Source: Acidobacteriota bacterium
GTDB taxonomy: Bacteria > Acidobacteriota > Blastocatellia > UBA7656
DNA length: 37,435 nt
Direction: 5' to 3'
Assembly: GCA_016201275.1 (NCBI GenBank)
Contig: JACQDB010000021.1
Coordinates: 1-37,435 of the forward strand
The translations under genes were made by a program, and so were the position numbers. The notes under the pieces are model-generated. The model did not search any database. It was not told where the DNA came from and saw only the letters and a list, made by a program, of their open reading frames with translations. This document shows, piece after piece, positions 1-7,955 of this stretch. The stretch's first letter is position 1, and each line of letters begins with the position of its first letter.

Positions 1-402
1 ATGACTGATGGGGCGGCCACTGTCGGAGGGTTCTTCGCAAGCAATGGCGATGATCTGGCAAATGTGCTCGGCGGTGAAGGTCGGCGGCGTGCCAGGGCGC
101 GGCAGATCGCTGAGTCCGCTAAACCGCAACTCGCGCAACTCGGGGTCGCTGATGGCAGAGGCTCCAGCGGTGTTGAGTTTGGGCAGCCGTTCAAACCAGC
201 GATTGCGCCAAGCGCGCACCACGCCGCGATCCATTTTGAGTTGACGCGCCAGAGCGTTATTGCCGCTGCCGTCAGCCATCGCCAGCAGCAAGCGGGCGCG
301 CATGACTTGGCGGTGTTCGCAACGACGTTGCCAGGCGATTTCTTCAACGAGCTTTCGGAGTCTTTCGCAGAGTTCGATCTTCGGTGCCGTTTGGTTGGGC
401 AT
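1..402 (-). CDS. IS630-family transposase, N-terminal part, cut by the window edge
   Basis: The minus strand is open from an ATG at 402 to the window edge and encodes 134 residues. It begins MPNQTAPKIELCERLRKL and contains a helix-turn-helix region (LLLAMADGSGNNALARQ, then MDRGVVRAWRNRWFERLP). It continues with GLSDLPRPGTPPTF and SGRPISH. The linker GL.D.PR.G.PP.F and the SGRPISHW-type motif are hallmarks of IS630-family transposases, which move by cut and paste into TA dinucleotides. The DDE catalytic domain would lie beyond position 1, so completeness cannot be judged. A MITE copy lies 90 bases upstream. The plus-strand reading frame over the same bases is a shadow. Confidence 0.85.
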   Translation of the reverse strand, partial: MPNQTAPKIELCERLRKLVEEIAWQRRCEHRQVMRARLLLAMADGSGNNALARQLKMDRGVVRAWRNRWFERLPKLNTAGASAISDPELRELRFSGLSDLPRPGTPPTFTAEHICQIIAIACEEPSDSGRPISH

Positions 403-836
403 TTGTGCCTCCACAGGATTGAGATGTAATTCATCAGATGACGATTCTATCATTGAAAAACAAGGCGGAGAATTTCACGAAGGCTCCACTAGCGCTGGTC
501 GCATCAATGGATATTTTGTCTATATATTGTATATGATGGTTTAATTATCGCAACATATAGGCAGTTTTTGACATTTTGCGACACTCTCCAGTTACCCGTT
601 TTTCGAGCCTCGTGCAGGCGTCCTTTCCAGAGAAATTCAGACCAACTTCCTCCACAGATATTTCTTGTAGCGTATGCTTCGGAGTTGTGGGCCGATGCGC
701 TGTTGTCCTGATTCGGTGAGTCTTCTTCACGCGAAAAGGGGAGCGCGAGCATCTCTGTTTGCATCTTCAAGCAAGCGCACAGGGATGTCCGTGCTTCCCG
801 TTTGAACATATGGTCTTCGTAAGCAAACCGTTCGTC
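403..836. other. Intergenic stretch between the IS630 transposase and the AarF-like gene
   Basis: This 434-base stretch holds one MITE copy at 492-588. Bases 403-491 should contain the promoter, and perhaps the end, of the IS630 element, but no clear terminal inverted repeat was identified there. Bases 589-836 have short open frames on both strands without recognisable domains; I see no gene in them. Confidence 0.5.
492..588 (-). mobile_element. MITE family 1, copy A (IS630-like, 97 bp)
   Basis: This is the first of four copies of a palindromic element; strand is given relative to the end that reads GAGCGGGTCGCAGA. On the minus strand the copy starts GAGAGTGTCGCAAAATGTCA and shares the core CCTATATGTTG...ACAATATATAGACAAAAT with the other copies. 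The plus-strand left end is preceded by TA (490-491), as expected for IS630/Tc1-type insertion. The right flank is CA, so one target base seems changed. It lies 90 bases upstream of the transposase start. Confidence 0.75.
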
Positions 837-2249
837 TCAATCGCCGAGGTAAAGCGCGTAGGCCATCTTGGCCATCGTCCAGAGCTTGCCCCACTGGAAG
901 CGACCGGTCTTGGCGTCTCGCAACGAGTCCCAAGCCATCTGGCGCAATTGCGCGGTGTTGCGCTTGAATAAAAAATCTTTGACGTAAGGCTTGGCTACTT
1001 CAAAGAAATTAAATTCGGGATTCATCACGATACTGACGCCTTCCAGCGTCATCAAAGCGCGGATCAAATAAGTGAACGCCGAGGGCGTGGTAATCGGATG
1101 TTGATAAACCACAGGCGCTAAATCGTAGGTCAACTCTTTGAAGCGTACTTCTTTCAAACGCAGATTCAATTTGCGCTGCATCACATCACCGACAATGCCG
1201 CGCAGTGCTACCACATCGGCTTCCGGTTTCAAGAAACCCAGATCAATCATGTCGTCCACGATGCCGTTTACATCACGGTTATAGAGATGAAAAAACGCGG
1301 CGATAATTTTGCGCTGCAAGACCTCGGAGATACGGCCTACCATGCCGAAATCGAAGACGGCCAATCTGCCGTCGCGCATCACCAGCAGGTTGCCCGGATG
1401 CGGGTCAGCGTGAAAGAAACCGTCTTCAAAAAGCTGCTTGAAATAGGTGCGATAAATCAATTCGTTGAGGCGGCGGGCGCTGTGGCCTGCGGCTTTTAAT
1501 TTCTCCAACTCGTTCACCTTGATGCCGGTAATAAATTCCATCACCAGTACACGTCCGCTCGAATACTCGTGAAAGATGCGCGGCACATAGATGCCCGTCC
1601 AGTCGCGAAAATTGCGTTTGAAGGTTTCCGAATTCGCCGCCTCTTTGCGGTAATCCATCTCTTCGTTGATGACGCGCTCGAATTCGTCAATCGCGCCCAG
1701 CCAGTCGGTGCCCGGAAACAAGCGCGGATAACGCGCCAGAAAACGCCCCAGGCCGCGCAGCAAGTCGAGATCAAAGGCGATGGTTTCGGCAAGGTGTGGG
1801 CGTTGCACTTTGACGGCGACGATTTCTCCGCTCTGCAAACGGGCGCGATAGACCTGACCTAAACTGGCAGAAGCGACAGGGTGTTGGCTGATGTCGGCAA
1901 AGAGGTCTTTGATCGGGCGCTGCAACTCGGTTTCAATAATGGCCATCGCCTGGGCGTTGGCAAACGGCGGCACGCTGTCTTGCAACTGGCTCAACTCGTC
2001 AACGTATTCGATAGGCAGCAAGTCGGCGCGAGTTCCCAGCATCTGCCCGACTTTGATAAAGGTCGGCCCCAGACGTATCAACCGCGAACGCAGGCGCATG
2101 GCTTGCCGACGCAATTTCTGCTCGCGCTTGAGCGTTGCTTTACCAAAAAAGTTTTTGGAATCCAGAAACACAAAGACGGCGAATAACAACAACGTCCAGA
2201 CCACATAAATTCGACGGCGAAGGCGATAGGCGATAGTAAAAATGCTCAT
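837..2249 (-). CDS. AarF/UbiB (ABC1) family kinase-like protein
   Basis: The gene encodes about 470 residues of the ABC1/AarF/UbiB atypical kinase family. Members act at membranes and often support isoprenoid quinone biosynthesis, but the substrate here is unknown. Family motifs are present: KVGQ (about residues 66-69), a Ser-rich nucleotide loop SASLGQVYRA, VAVKVQRP with the lysine near 147, HADPHPGN (280-287) and DFGM (300-303). A hydrophobic segment near residues 17-30 could anchor the protein. The C-terminal membrane pair seen in many UbiB proteins is not evident. I chose the ATG at 2249 over an upstream TTG at 2285, because a GGAG lies upstream of the ATG and none before the TTG. It stands alone, with repeat-filled DNA upstream. 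Confidence 0.88.
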   Translation of the reverse strand: MSIFTIAYRLRRRIYVVWTLLLFAVFVFLDSKNFFGKATLKREQKLRRQAMRLRSRLIRLGPTFIKVGQMLGTRADLLPIEYVDELSQLQDSVPPFANAQAMAIIETELQRPIKDLFADISQHPVASASLGQVYRARLQSGEIVAVKVQRPHLAETIAFDLDLLRGLGRFLARYPRLFPGTDWLGAIDEFERVINEEMDYRKEAANSETFKRNFRDWTGIYVPRIFHEYSSGRVLVMEFITGIKVNELEKLKAAGHSARRLNELIYRTYFKQLFEDGFFHADPHPGNLLVMRDGRLAVFDFGMVGRISEVLQRKIIAAFFHLYNRDVNGIVDDMIDLGFLKPEADVVALRGIVGDVMQRKLNLRLKEVRFKELTYDLAPVVYQHPITTPSAFTYLIRALMTLEGVSIVMNPEFNFFEVAKPYVKDFLFKRNTAQLRQMAWDSLRDAKTGRFQWGKLWTMAKMAYALYLGD

Positions 2250-2502
2250 CGCTTCAATTCTAACCACTCCACCAACGCGGCTCAATACATAAAGCGGATG
2301 GCGGAGTGCGAAGGGTCAATTGAGCGCTCGCCCAGCCCATTTTGCGGCTTCAAATTTGGTTGATGAAGAGGCAAGAGCCGCGCCGTTTTCAACTGCACGC
2401 AGCGCCAACATCTGTTGCCACCAAAATGCGAAGAACCTCAAGATTTTCTAGGGAACCTTGAGCGCCCCGGTGCGGTTGTGGCAAGCGTTTCTGGCTTATT
2501 GA

Positions 2503-2595
2503 GAGCGTGTCGCAGAATCTCAGAAGCCGCCCATATATTGTAGATGGTTAAGCATCACCTACAATATATGGACAAAATATAATTACCCAGCCCTC
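2503..2595 (+). mobile_element. MITE family 1, copy B (93 bp, perfect inner hairpin)
   Basis: The copy starts GAGCGTGTCGCAGAATCTCA and ends at CCCTC. Its inner arms CCATATATTGTAG and CTACAATATATGG form a perfect 13-bp inverted repeat around a 15-base loop, the cleanest in the family. The flanks are GA and TT rather than TA, so the target duplication has decayed or the ends are slightly eroded. Confidence 0.75.
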
Positions 2596-2681
2596 TTTGC
2601 CCTGAAGCGGTGTAGGAGATTAGCCCGTGCAGTAGGCACTGGAACCACAGGCACTGGAATCATGTTTGAGGACAAACGCGG

Positions 2682-2743
2682 CGCGCCCTGAAAGGGTGCA
2701 GGAGATGGATTGCCGCCAGCCTCCTGCACCCTTTCACGGCGCG
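2682..2743. repeat. 23-bp inverted repeat with 16-base loop
   Basis: Arms at 2682-2704 and 2721-2743 match at 22 of 23 positions. The uninterrupted part is TGAAAGGGTGCAGGAG / CTCCTGCACCCTTTCA. There is no T-run after it, so it is more likely a repeat element than a terminator. Confidence 0.75.
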
Positions 2744-2763
2744 ACCGTCAAGCCGCCTGCGCC

Positions 2764-2868
2764 TTCCCGTGGCTTTCCCAGTGGCTAATCTCCTGTGCGC
2801 CTCTGGCGCAAAAACGAATTCCCGTGGCTTTCCCACGGGCTACTCTTCTGTGCGCCTCTGGCGCAAAA
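2764..2868. repeat. Tandem pair of 50-bp direct repeats
   Basis: Copies at 2764-2813 and 2819-2868 agree at about 46 of 50 positions. Each begins TTCCCGTGGCTTTCCCA and ends GCGCCTCTGGCGCAAAA; the period is 55 bases. It is non-coding and resembles the small dispersed repeats elsewhere in the window. Confidence 0.8.
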
Positions 2869-2904
2869 CTAAGAGAGGGGAAAAAATATAATCCCATGAT
2901 TCCC

Positions 2905-2930
2905 GTTGAGCAGCGGTCTCTGACCGCTGG
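2905..2930. repeat. GTTGAG hairpin family, partial copy
   Basis: GTTGAGCAGCGGTCTCTGACCGCTGG contains the inner arms CAGCGGTC / GACCGCTG. The outer arm that closes with CTCAAC in the other copies is missing, so this looks like a half copy. Confidence 0.5.
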
Positions 2931-3026
2931 CTTGGCTACGGTGCGCCGACGGCGTAAAAACTCATAGACCGGCAATTTTCAAACCAACTGAGTAGATAGG
3001 ACAAAAAACCATTGATGCGACAAGCT

Positions 3027-3836
3027 CTATTTGATGCCTCTGATTAAGGTGGCTTTGATAGACACCTCAAAGCTGCCTTGGTGTCGTTCGCGGTCAATGA
3101 TGGCGATGATTTCATCGCGCACTTGCTGGCGTTTGGCTGTCGGCACGATGGCCATCCAGGTGTCCAGAAAAATATCTTCGATCAAGGGCGACTCCAGAAA
3201 ACTTTTCGCTGTTTCGTACTCGAACTCCTCTTTGCTGATGAACGAGACGACTTGACGTAGCCCGGCGCGCTTGGCTATGGCTTCGGCCTCGGCGACGCTG
3301 AAGCGTGCGTGAATCAAACCCTCCAACTGGCTCAACAATTCATCGGCCAGCCCCGCGTTCAACAACGCTTCCCAGTAGATCGAGAAAAATTCATCGAAGC
3401 TGCCGTGCGTGGTCAACTTCAAAATCACTGGAGCTTCGGATTCGGCGACGCGAAGCATCTCCTGCAAGGTGCGTTCGATCTGTTCCCTCGGCAACATCGA
3501 AGCGTCGCCGATGACCAGCGTGAAATCGTTATTGGGAAAACGCAAAGCCGTGGTGTCGCCGGTTTCAAAGCTTACGTCTTCCTGTTTTTTGACCAGCGCT
3601 TTGGCGCGCGCCAGATGCAAGCGCTCGGCATCTGCATCAATAGCAATGACCTCGCCTTTGCCGCGCATCCGCTCCGCCATCTCAATGGCGAATTCGCCAG
3701 TGCCGCAATTCACTTCCAGAATGCGGCCTTCGCTGGGCAGCACAAAGTGTTCTTCTAGGAAGCTGTCGAAGCGGTCGCGCCAGTCCGACGAGATCAATAA
3801 ATCGTAACGATAGGCCAGTTCTTTCTCTCTACTCAT
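3027..3836 (-). CDS. Class I SAM-dependent methyltransferase
   Basis: The 269-residue product has a Rossmann-type methyltransferase core: ILEVNCGTGEFA (residues 39-50, motif I, with Asn-Cys in place of the usual Gly-x), VIAIDADAERL (63-73, acidic residue for the ribose) and a motif resembling ETGDTTALRFPNNDFTLVIGD (from residue 91). This pattern belongs to small-molecule or methylase-11/25-like enzymes that transfer methyl groups from S-adenosylmethionine. The acceptor cannot be told. I chose the ATG at 3836; an in-frame TTG at 3872 has no ribosome binding site. The gene is divergent from the subtilase, and the promoter for the latter starts 60 bases upstream of this start codon. Confidence 0.82.
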   Translation of the reverse strand: MSREKELAYRYDLLISSDWRDRFDSFLEEHFVLPSEGRILEVNCGTGEFAIEMAERMRGKGEVIAIDADAERLHLARAKALVKKQEDVSFETGDTTALRFPNNDFTLVIGDASMLPREQIERTLQEMLRVAESEAPVILKLTTHGSFDEFFSIYWEALLNAGLADELLSQLEGLIHARFSVAEAEAIAKRAGLRQVVSFISKEEFEYETAKSFLESPLIEDIFLDTWMAIVPTAKRQQVRDEIIAIIDRERHQGSFEVSIKATLIRGIK

Positions 3837-3897
3837 ACTGCAAGTTTGCGATGAGTATTTATAGTTTTGCAAGGGTGTAAGGCAGCGGCCAGCGCCT

Positions 3898-3926
3898 TTG
3901 ACAAATGCGGCATTTTTGCTTATGTC
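3898..3926 (+). promoter_or_regulatory. Sigma-70-type promoter for the subtilase leader
   Basis: TTGACA (3898-3903), a 17-base spacer, and TATGTC (3921-3926) match a housekeeping promoter well. Transcription would start near 3933, giving a leader of about 155 bases before the ATG at 4090. Confidence 0.55.
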
Positions 3927-3978
3927 ACAAATGATTGGTTGACTGGCAGACCGTGGTTCTAGCGAATCGTCGCGGCTT

Positions 3979-4075
3979 GGCTATATCAATAGCCGTCCAC
4001 TTCGTGGAAGCGTTTCCAGCAAAATATAGATTGCGGCTATTCCGTTTGAACAATTAGAATAGCCGCATTCTTTTT
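3979..4075 (+). promoter_or_regulatory. Candidate transcription attenuator in the subtilase leader
   Basis: Four segments could pair in two ways. Segment 1 GGCTAT (3979-3984) pairs with segment 2 ATAGCC (3989-3994). Segment 3 (4032-4042) pairs with segment 4 (4057-4067) to form a terminator. Alternatively segment 2 AATAGCCG (3988-3995) pairs with segment 3 CGGCTATT (4034-4041), which would break the terminator. A small hairpin CCAC-TTC-GTGG (3997-4007) sits between. The layout is the classic 1-2-3-4 attenuator plan; the effector is unknown. Confidence 0.45.
4032..4075 (+). terminator. Intrinsic terminator just before the subtilase start
   Basis: A perfect 11-bp stem, TGCGGCTATTC / GAATAGCCGCA, with a 14-base loop is followed by TTCTTTTT. 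It ends 15 bases before the ATG at 4090, so it can only be useful if it is conditional or ends a separate short transcript. Confidence 0.75.
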
Positions 4076-4089
4076 GATGGGAACACGAA

Positions 4090-5430
4090 ATGGAAAAAGT
4101 TTTCTGCCCGGTGTGCAGGCGCGAAGTTCAATCCGACCACATCGCTCACCTGGATTTGATTGATGATTCGATTACTCCGCTGCTGGCGGTCAACGCTTTC
4201 GGTTGGGAACCCGGACGCGATATCTGCATGGATTGTTTGACGCGGTTTTCGCGTGTGCGTGCGGAACTCGACAAAGTGTTTCCCGATTTCGCCCGCCAGG
4301 AGTTGAAAATTCTGCCGACTCCTATGCGCCTCGATGCGCCTCCTCGTTGGCGCGGACGCGGCGTTACTATAGCCTTTATTGACGCGGGTTTTTACGCTCA
4401 TCCCGATTTATGCGAACCACGCAATCGCCTGCTCAAATATGTCAACCTGGTCGGCAAAACCAATCCCGATGATTTGAAGACGCCGCAAATCTCTTCCTGG
4501 CATGGCATGATGACTTCGACGGTCGCGGCGGGCAATGGCTTCATGTCCAATGGCCTCTATCGCGGCATCGCTTCGGAAGCCAACCTGGTGTTACTCAAAG
4601 TCGGCGAGGCGTCGCGCATACGCCACAGCGACATCGAACGCGGCTTGCGCTGGGCTGTCGAGCATAAAGAGAAATACCACATACGCATCATCAATATCTC
4701 TTGCGGCGGCGATTATGAAGAGACCTATTTGACCGATAAACTTTGTCAAGCTGCCGAAGACGCGACCCGCGCTGGCATACTGGTGGTCGCTGCCGCAGGC
4801 AATTCCGGGCATCTGCCCAATCATCCGGTTTTGCCGCCAGCGTCGTCGCCTTCCGTGGTCACGGTTGGCGGTCTGGATGATAAAAACAATCTCGATTTTT
4901 CCGACAACGAGATGTACCGTTCCAGTTACGGGCCGACGGTTGACGGTTTGCAGAAACCGGAAATCATCGCTCCGGGCATTTGGATCGCCGCGCCGATACT
5001 GCCAGGCACACCGACCGCCGAACAGGCCAACTTGTTTTCTCAACTGGAACACGCCAATGATCATGAAATGCGCGCCATCATTAAACGGCATCCCGGCGTG
5101 GACGCCGATTTAGATCAGGCGGCAGACCTGGCCGCTTACATGATTCGCAACATCGTGTGGATAAAAATCCGCGATCACAATGTCATCAGCGGACATTACA
5201 AACACGTTGACGGCACCAGTTTCGCCGCGCCCATTGTCGCTTCGATAGCGGCGCAGATGATGGAAGCCGCGCCAGCTTTGAAGCCGCATCAGATTAAAAG
5301 CGCGTTAATCAAGACCGCCGTGCGCCTGCCGCATATCGCCGTTGACCGACAGGGCTGGGGCGTCGTCAATGCCCGCGCCGCCATTGAGTCCGCTATGCAG
5401 ATGAATCAACCACTCAAAGAGCGTCCGTAA
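4090..5430 (+). CDS. Subtilisin-like (S8) serine protease with N-terminal zinc-ribbon-like region
   Basis: The 446-residue protein carries the S8 catalytic triad: Asp98 (VTIAFIDAGFYAHPDL), His138 (SSWHGMMTSTVAAGNG) and Ser377 (VDGTSFAAPIVAS). Asn238 (AAAGNSGH) is in the oxyanion position. It has no signal peptide. Its first 50 residues hold two CxxC knuckles (C6/C9 and C46/C49), suggesting a zinc-binding region. Most subtilases are secreted with a propeptide, so a cytoplasmic enzyme with a zinc ribbon is unusual; this points to an intracellular processing role (inference). An insertion around residues 300-370 separates the Asn and Ser blocks. The start is supported by a weak GGGA eight bases before the ATG. 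The next gene begins 48 bases after the stop and probably shares the transcript. Confidence 0.9.
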   Translation: MEKVFCPVCRREVQSDHIAHLDLIDDSITPLLAVNAFGWEPGRDICMDCLTRFSRVRAELDKVFPDFARQELKILPTPMRLDAPPRWRGRGVTIAFIDAGFYAHPDLCEPRNRLLKYVNLVGKTNPDDLKTPQISSWHGMMTSTVAAGNGFMSNGLYRGIASEANLVLLKVGEASRIRHSDIERGLRWAVEHKEKYHIRIINISCGGDYEETYLTDKLCQAAEDATRAGILVVAAAGNSGHLPNHPVLPPASSPSVVTVGGLDDKNNLDFSDNEMYRSSYGPTVDGLQKPEIIAPGIWIAAPILPGTPTAEQANLFSQLEHANDHEMRAIIKRHPGVDADLDQAADLAAYMIRNIVWIKIRDHNVISGHYKHVDGTSFAAPIVASIAAQMMEAAPALKPHQIKSALIKTAVRLPHIAVDRQGWGVVNARAAIESAMQMNQPLKERP

Positions 5431-5478
5431 GCCTTGCCAGGGTTCACCGCGACGCCGCTGAAAAGATAAGGTGACGAT

Positions 5479-6027
5479 ATGGCCAAGTGGAAAAAAGAGA
5501 ACCTCAAACTTCGCCAGCATCACAACTGGCGAGGCAAACCCGGATATAAAATTTTTGTCGCCGACAAAGGCGCTGTGCGCTTCAACTATCCGCAAACCTG
5601 GGTGGTCGAACCGGCTTCCGATTGCATCAAGTTTTTCAACGTGAAGCCGCCGCATCACAAGTGCATACTGGCGGTTTCTTACATCAAGCTGCCAGCAGGG
5701 ATTGATTGGCGCGGCTTGCCCTTGCGTGAACTGGTCAAATCGGCGACCGACGGCAAAGAGCGCGACCCGCGTGGCGAGATCGTGGAAGCCCATCGCCCGG
5801 ACCTGGAGATTGCGTGGCAGGATTACAGCTATCTGGAACCCGACGAACAACGCGAAGCCTGGTCGCGCATCTGTTTGTCGCGTGCTGAAAATATTCAATG
5901 CCTGTTGACCTTCGATTATTTCCCCGAAGACGCGCCGCAACGCGAAGCGGTGTGGCAGGAGGTGCTGCGCTCTCTGGAGCTGGGGCGATACATCAGCGAC
6001 CCGTCAATGGGCGATATGAGCAACTGA
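5479..6027 (+). CDS. Uncharacterised 182-residue protein, possibly PsbP/DUF1795-like fold
   Basis: The product is a soluble protein of 182 residues without a signal peptide or membrane segment. The stretch VRFNYPQTWVVEPASDCIKF recalls the opening strand of PsbP/DUF1795-type domains (aromatic, Tyr-Pro, Trp, Val), and a later YFPEDAPQREAVWQEVLRSLEL fits the closing helix of such domains. That assignment is tentative. A good ribosome binding site, AAGGTGA, sits six bases before the ATG. It lies 48 bases downstream of the subtilase and is probably its operon partner, so it could be a substrate, adaptor or regulator; nothing in the sequence decides this. Confidence 0.75.
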   Translation: MAKWKKENLKLRQHHNWRGKPGYKIFVADKGAVRFNYPQTWVVEPASDCIKFFNVKPPHHKCILAVSYIKLPAGIDWRGLPLRELVKSATDGKERDPRGEIVEAHRPDLEIAWQDYSYLEPDEQREAWSRICLSRAENIQCLLTFDYFPEDAPQREAVWQEVLRSLELGRYISDPSMGDMSN

Positions 6028-6064
6028 AGCGAGGTGCAGAAAATTTCGGGCGTGCAGAGCAAGT

Positions 6065-6230
6065 TGTCTGCGGGGGAAGGATAAAAATACAGCGAGGGCA
6101 ACCGCGCCGCCGTGTAACCGCCAATTTGTGAACCTGCGTTTAACAGGTGGGTGACCCGCGCAACGGCGATTCGCATCCCCAACGCATGAGGCATTGCCCT
6201 AGCCGCTACGATTCCCGGCCCCCGCTTACT
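6065..6230 (-). ncRNA. ssrS: Candidate 6S RNA
   Basis: Read on the minus strand, this stretch folds as a long interrupted hairpin. The outer stem is GCGGGGG/CCCCCGC (6219-6225 with 6070-6076), then CGCT/AGCG, then AGGGCAA/TTGCCCT (6194-6200 with 6095-6101), then CGCCGT/ACGGCG, and near the top ACCTG/CAGGT. The 3' half, CACCTGTTAAACGCAGGTTC followed by GGTTACA and CGGCGGCGCGG, resembles from memory the E. coli 6S 3' half (CACCUUGAACCAAGGGUUCA, then GGUUACAGCC and GCGGCGGCAU). 6S RNA binds the housekeeping RNA polymerase holoenzyme by mimicking an open promoter. The ends are approximate. A different structured RNA remains possible. Confidence 0.5.
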
Positions 6231-6440
6231 CAACATTCGGTTTTAAATCAGCAAGCTATCACGAACTTTGCAGAAAGCCCTCAACCTGTTTGGGATGGTA
6301 TCAATCGCCGCTATCCGGGTCAAGAAAAACTTTTTTCGCAACGGCTATTTCTTCGGTTTTGCCGTTTGACGCGCCCCAAAGCTGCGTAGTGTTGGCAATT
6401 TTTTTCAAGCTGGCCGGTAGCACAAAAAATTTGGCAGAAG

Positions 6441-6485
6441 AAATAAAAAAAGAGGACGAGACTTGGCACATCCATCATCTCGTCC
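6441..6485 (-). terminator. Intrinsic terminator of the P450 gene
   Basis: On the minus strand, GGACGAGA and TCTCGTCC close a 16-base loop and are followed by TCTTTTTTTATTTC. It lies about 60 bases after the P450 stop codon, separating that gene from the 6S candidate. Confidence 0.8.
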
Positions 6486-6542
6486 CCTACCATTCCGCTC
6501 ACTTCAGGAATTGAGGAGGCACCTCAATTGTTAGTGATTATT

Positions 6543-7955
6543 TTATAGCACAGCCGCAGATTCGCCGCAACTGATATTCAAAATTTCAACTGACGAGGGC
6601 GGCGTTTGGTTGCCCGTGCGCTTCTCCATCTTCATACGCATTCCAAATTTTGGCCTCAAGGTCACCAGCGGCTGCGGCTTCACGATCTGCCCGTCGGCCA
6701 AGCGCATACGCCAATTCTGCGCGAGGGTCGCCAATACCAAAGCCCCTTCCATCCACGCAAACGATTCGCCTATGCAGACACGCGGGCCGCCGCCAAACGG
6801 AAAATAAGTAAACTTCGGGCGCGCCTCTCGCGCTTCCGGCGTCCAGCGCTCCGGGTCAAATTTGAAAGGCTCCGGGTAATACTTCGCCGTGTGGTGCATC
6901 ACGTATTGGCTCATCAGAATAATCGCCCCTTTCGGCGCGACGAATTCGCCCAGCCGATAATCCTCTAACACTTGCCGTCCCAGCGTCCACGCCGGCGGAT
7001 ACAACCGCATGGCTTCGGCAAAAACCTGCTCCGTATAAGGCAATCGCATCACGTCTTCAAAATTCGGCAGACGCCCCTGCAACACATGGTCTATTTCATC
7101 GTGCAAGCGCGCTTCGACTTCCGGGTTTTGCGATAGCAGATACCAAGTCCAGGTCAACGCATTGGCCGTCGTTTCGTGACCGGCTAAAAACAAGGTCAAC
7201 GATTCGTCGCGCACCTGTTTGTCGGTCATGCTGCTGCCATCGCCTTCTTCGTCCTGCGCCAGCAACAGCATCGAAAGCAGATCGCCGCGGTCCACATGAT
7301 TGCGGCGGCGTTCGTTGATGATGCGATAGATGGTCGCGTCCAAACGCTGGTGGGCTTTTTTCATCTTCGCGTTACTGGGCAAGGGAAGCTTGGCGATGAT
7401 GGCAGCGAACGGATTGGTGATGCGATCAAAGGTCTTCATAATCGCCGTCAGCGCCTCGCCGATCTCCGAAGCTTCGGTTTCAACCTCTGCGTCAAACAAG
7501 GTTTTGCCGACGATGCTCAAGGTCAAACGCATCATCGCTTCGGCCATGTTCAAGGTCTCGCCATCGCGCCAGCCATCGCCCATCTTCGCGGCGTAGTTGA
7601 CCATCACTGCGGCATAAGCGGCGATGCGCTGGCGATGAAAAGCCGGTTGTGCAAGGCGGCGTTGACGGCGATGAAATTCGCCTTCGCTGGTCAACATCCC
7701 TTCGCCTAAAAAGCGCTTCGCCATTTGCAGCCCGCGACTCTTGATGAAGTTTTTGTGATGCGTCACCAGTATGTCTTTGATGAGTTCGGGATCGTTGACC
7801 AGAAAAACATTCTGTGGACCGAGTTTGAGATAGACGACCTCGCCATATTGATTGGCCGCGTTGAGCAAAAATTCCGGCGGGTTGCGGCGAAAGTCGAAAA
7901 GATTCCCCACCAGAGGTTTGCGCCGGGGGCCGGGCGGTAAAACACTTGTTGCCAT
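6543..7955 (-). CDS. Cytochrome P450
   Basis: The 470-residue product is a full-length cytochrome P450, a haem-thiolate monooxygenase. The I-helix has AGHETT (258-263), the K-helix ExxR is E314-R317 (EAMRLYPP), and the haem loop [10 protein letters not shown] (387-396) supplies the axial Cys394. The N-terminus lacks a membrane anchor and starts with the Pro-rich [12 protein letters not shown], so the protein is probably soluble. The style is that of bacterial fatty-acid-type P450s, but the substrate cannot be read from sequence. No ferredoxin or reductase gene is next to it, so electrons must come from elsewhere. AAGGAGA six bases before the ATG fixes the start. TTGACT lies at a plausible -35 place upstream. 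Confidence 0.95.
   Translation of the reverse strand: MATSVLPPGPRRKPLVGNLFDFRRNPPEFLLNAANQYGEVVYLKLGPQNVFLVNDPELIKDILVTHHKNFIKSRGLQMAKRFLGEGMLTSEGEFHRRQRRLAQPAFHRQRIAAYAAVMVNYAAKMGDGWRDGETLNMAEAMMRLTLSIVGKTLFDAEVETEASEIGEALTAIMKTFDRITNPFAAIIAKLPLPSNAKMKKAHQRLDATIYRIINERRRNHVDRGDLLSMLLLAQDEEGDGSSMTDKQVRDESLTLFLAGHETTANALTWTWYLLSQNPEVEARLHDEIDHVLQGRLPNFEDVMRLPYTEQVFAEAMRLYPPAWTLGRQVLEDYRLGEFVAPKGAIILMSQYVMHHTAKYYPEPFKFDPERWTPEAREARPKFTYFPFGGGPRVCIGESFAWMEGALVLATLAQNWRMRLADGQIVKPQPLVTLRPKFGMRMKMEKRTGNQTPPSSVEILNISCGESAAVL

Larger units (their letters stand above)
2250..3026. other. Repeat-filled intergenic region
   Basis: These 777 bases carry no credible gene. They hold MITE copy B (2503-2595), a 23-bp imperfect inverted repeat (2682-2743), a tandem pair of 50-bp repeats (2764-2868) and a short GTTGAG hairpin (2905-2930). 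A segment at about 2600-2626 is a degenerate direct copy of part of the inverted repeat arm. Bases 2286-2500 show nothing recognisable. Confidence 0.6.
6028..6542. other. Intergenic region holding the 6S RNA candidate and a P450 terminator
   Basis: The 515 bases between two convergent genes contain a 6S RNA candidate (6065-6230, minus), an intrinsic terminator (6441-6485, minus) and a small hairpin AATTGAGG / CCTCAATT (6509-6529). No protein gene is credible here. Confidence 0.6.

Noticed and set aside
1-429. 142-residue plus-strand open frame at the left edge
   Set aside because: The minus strand encodes a clear IS630 transposase N-terminus; the plus frame is its shadow.
504-809. 101-residue minus-strand open frame
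   Set aside because: It overlaps the MITE copy, has no domain or ribosome binding site, and looks like chance coding.
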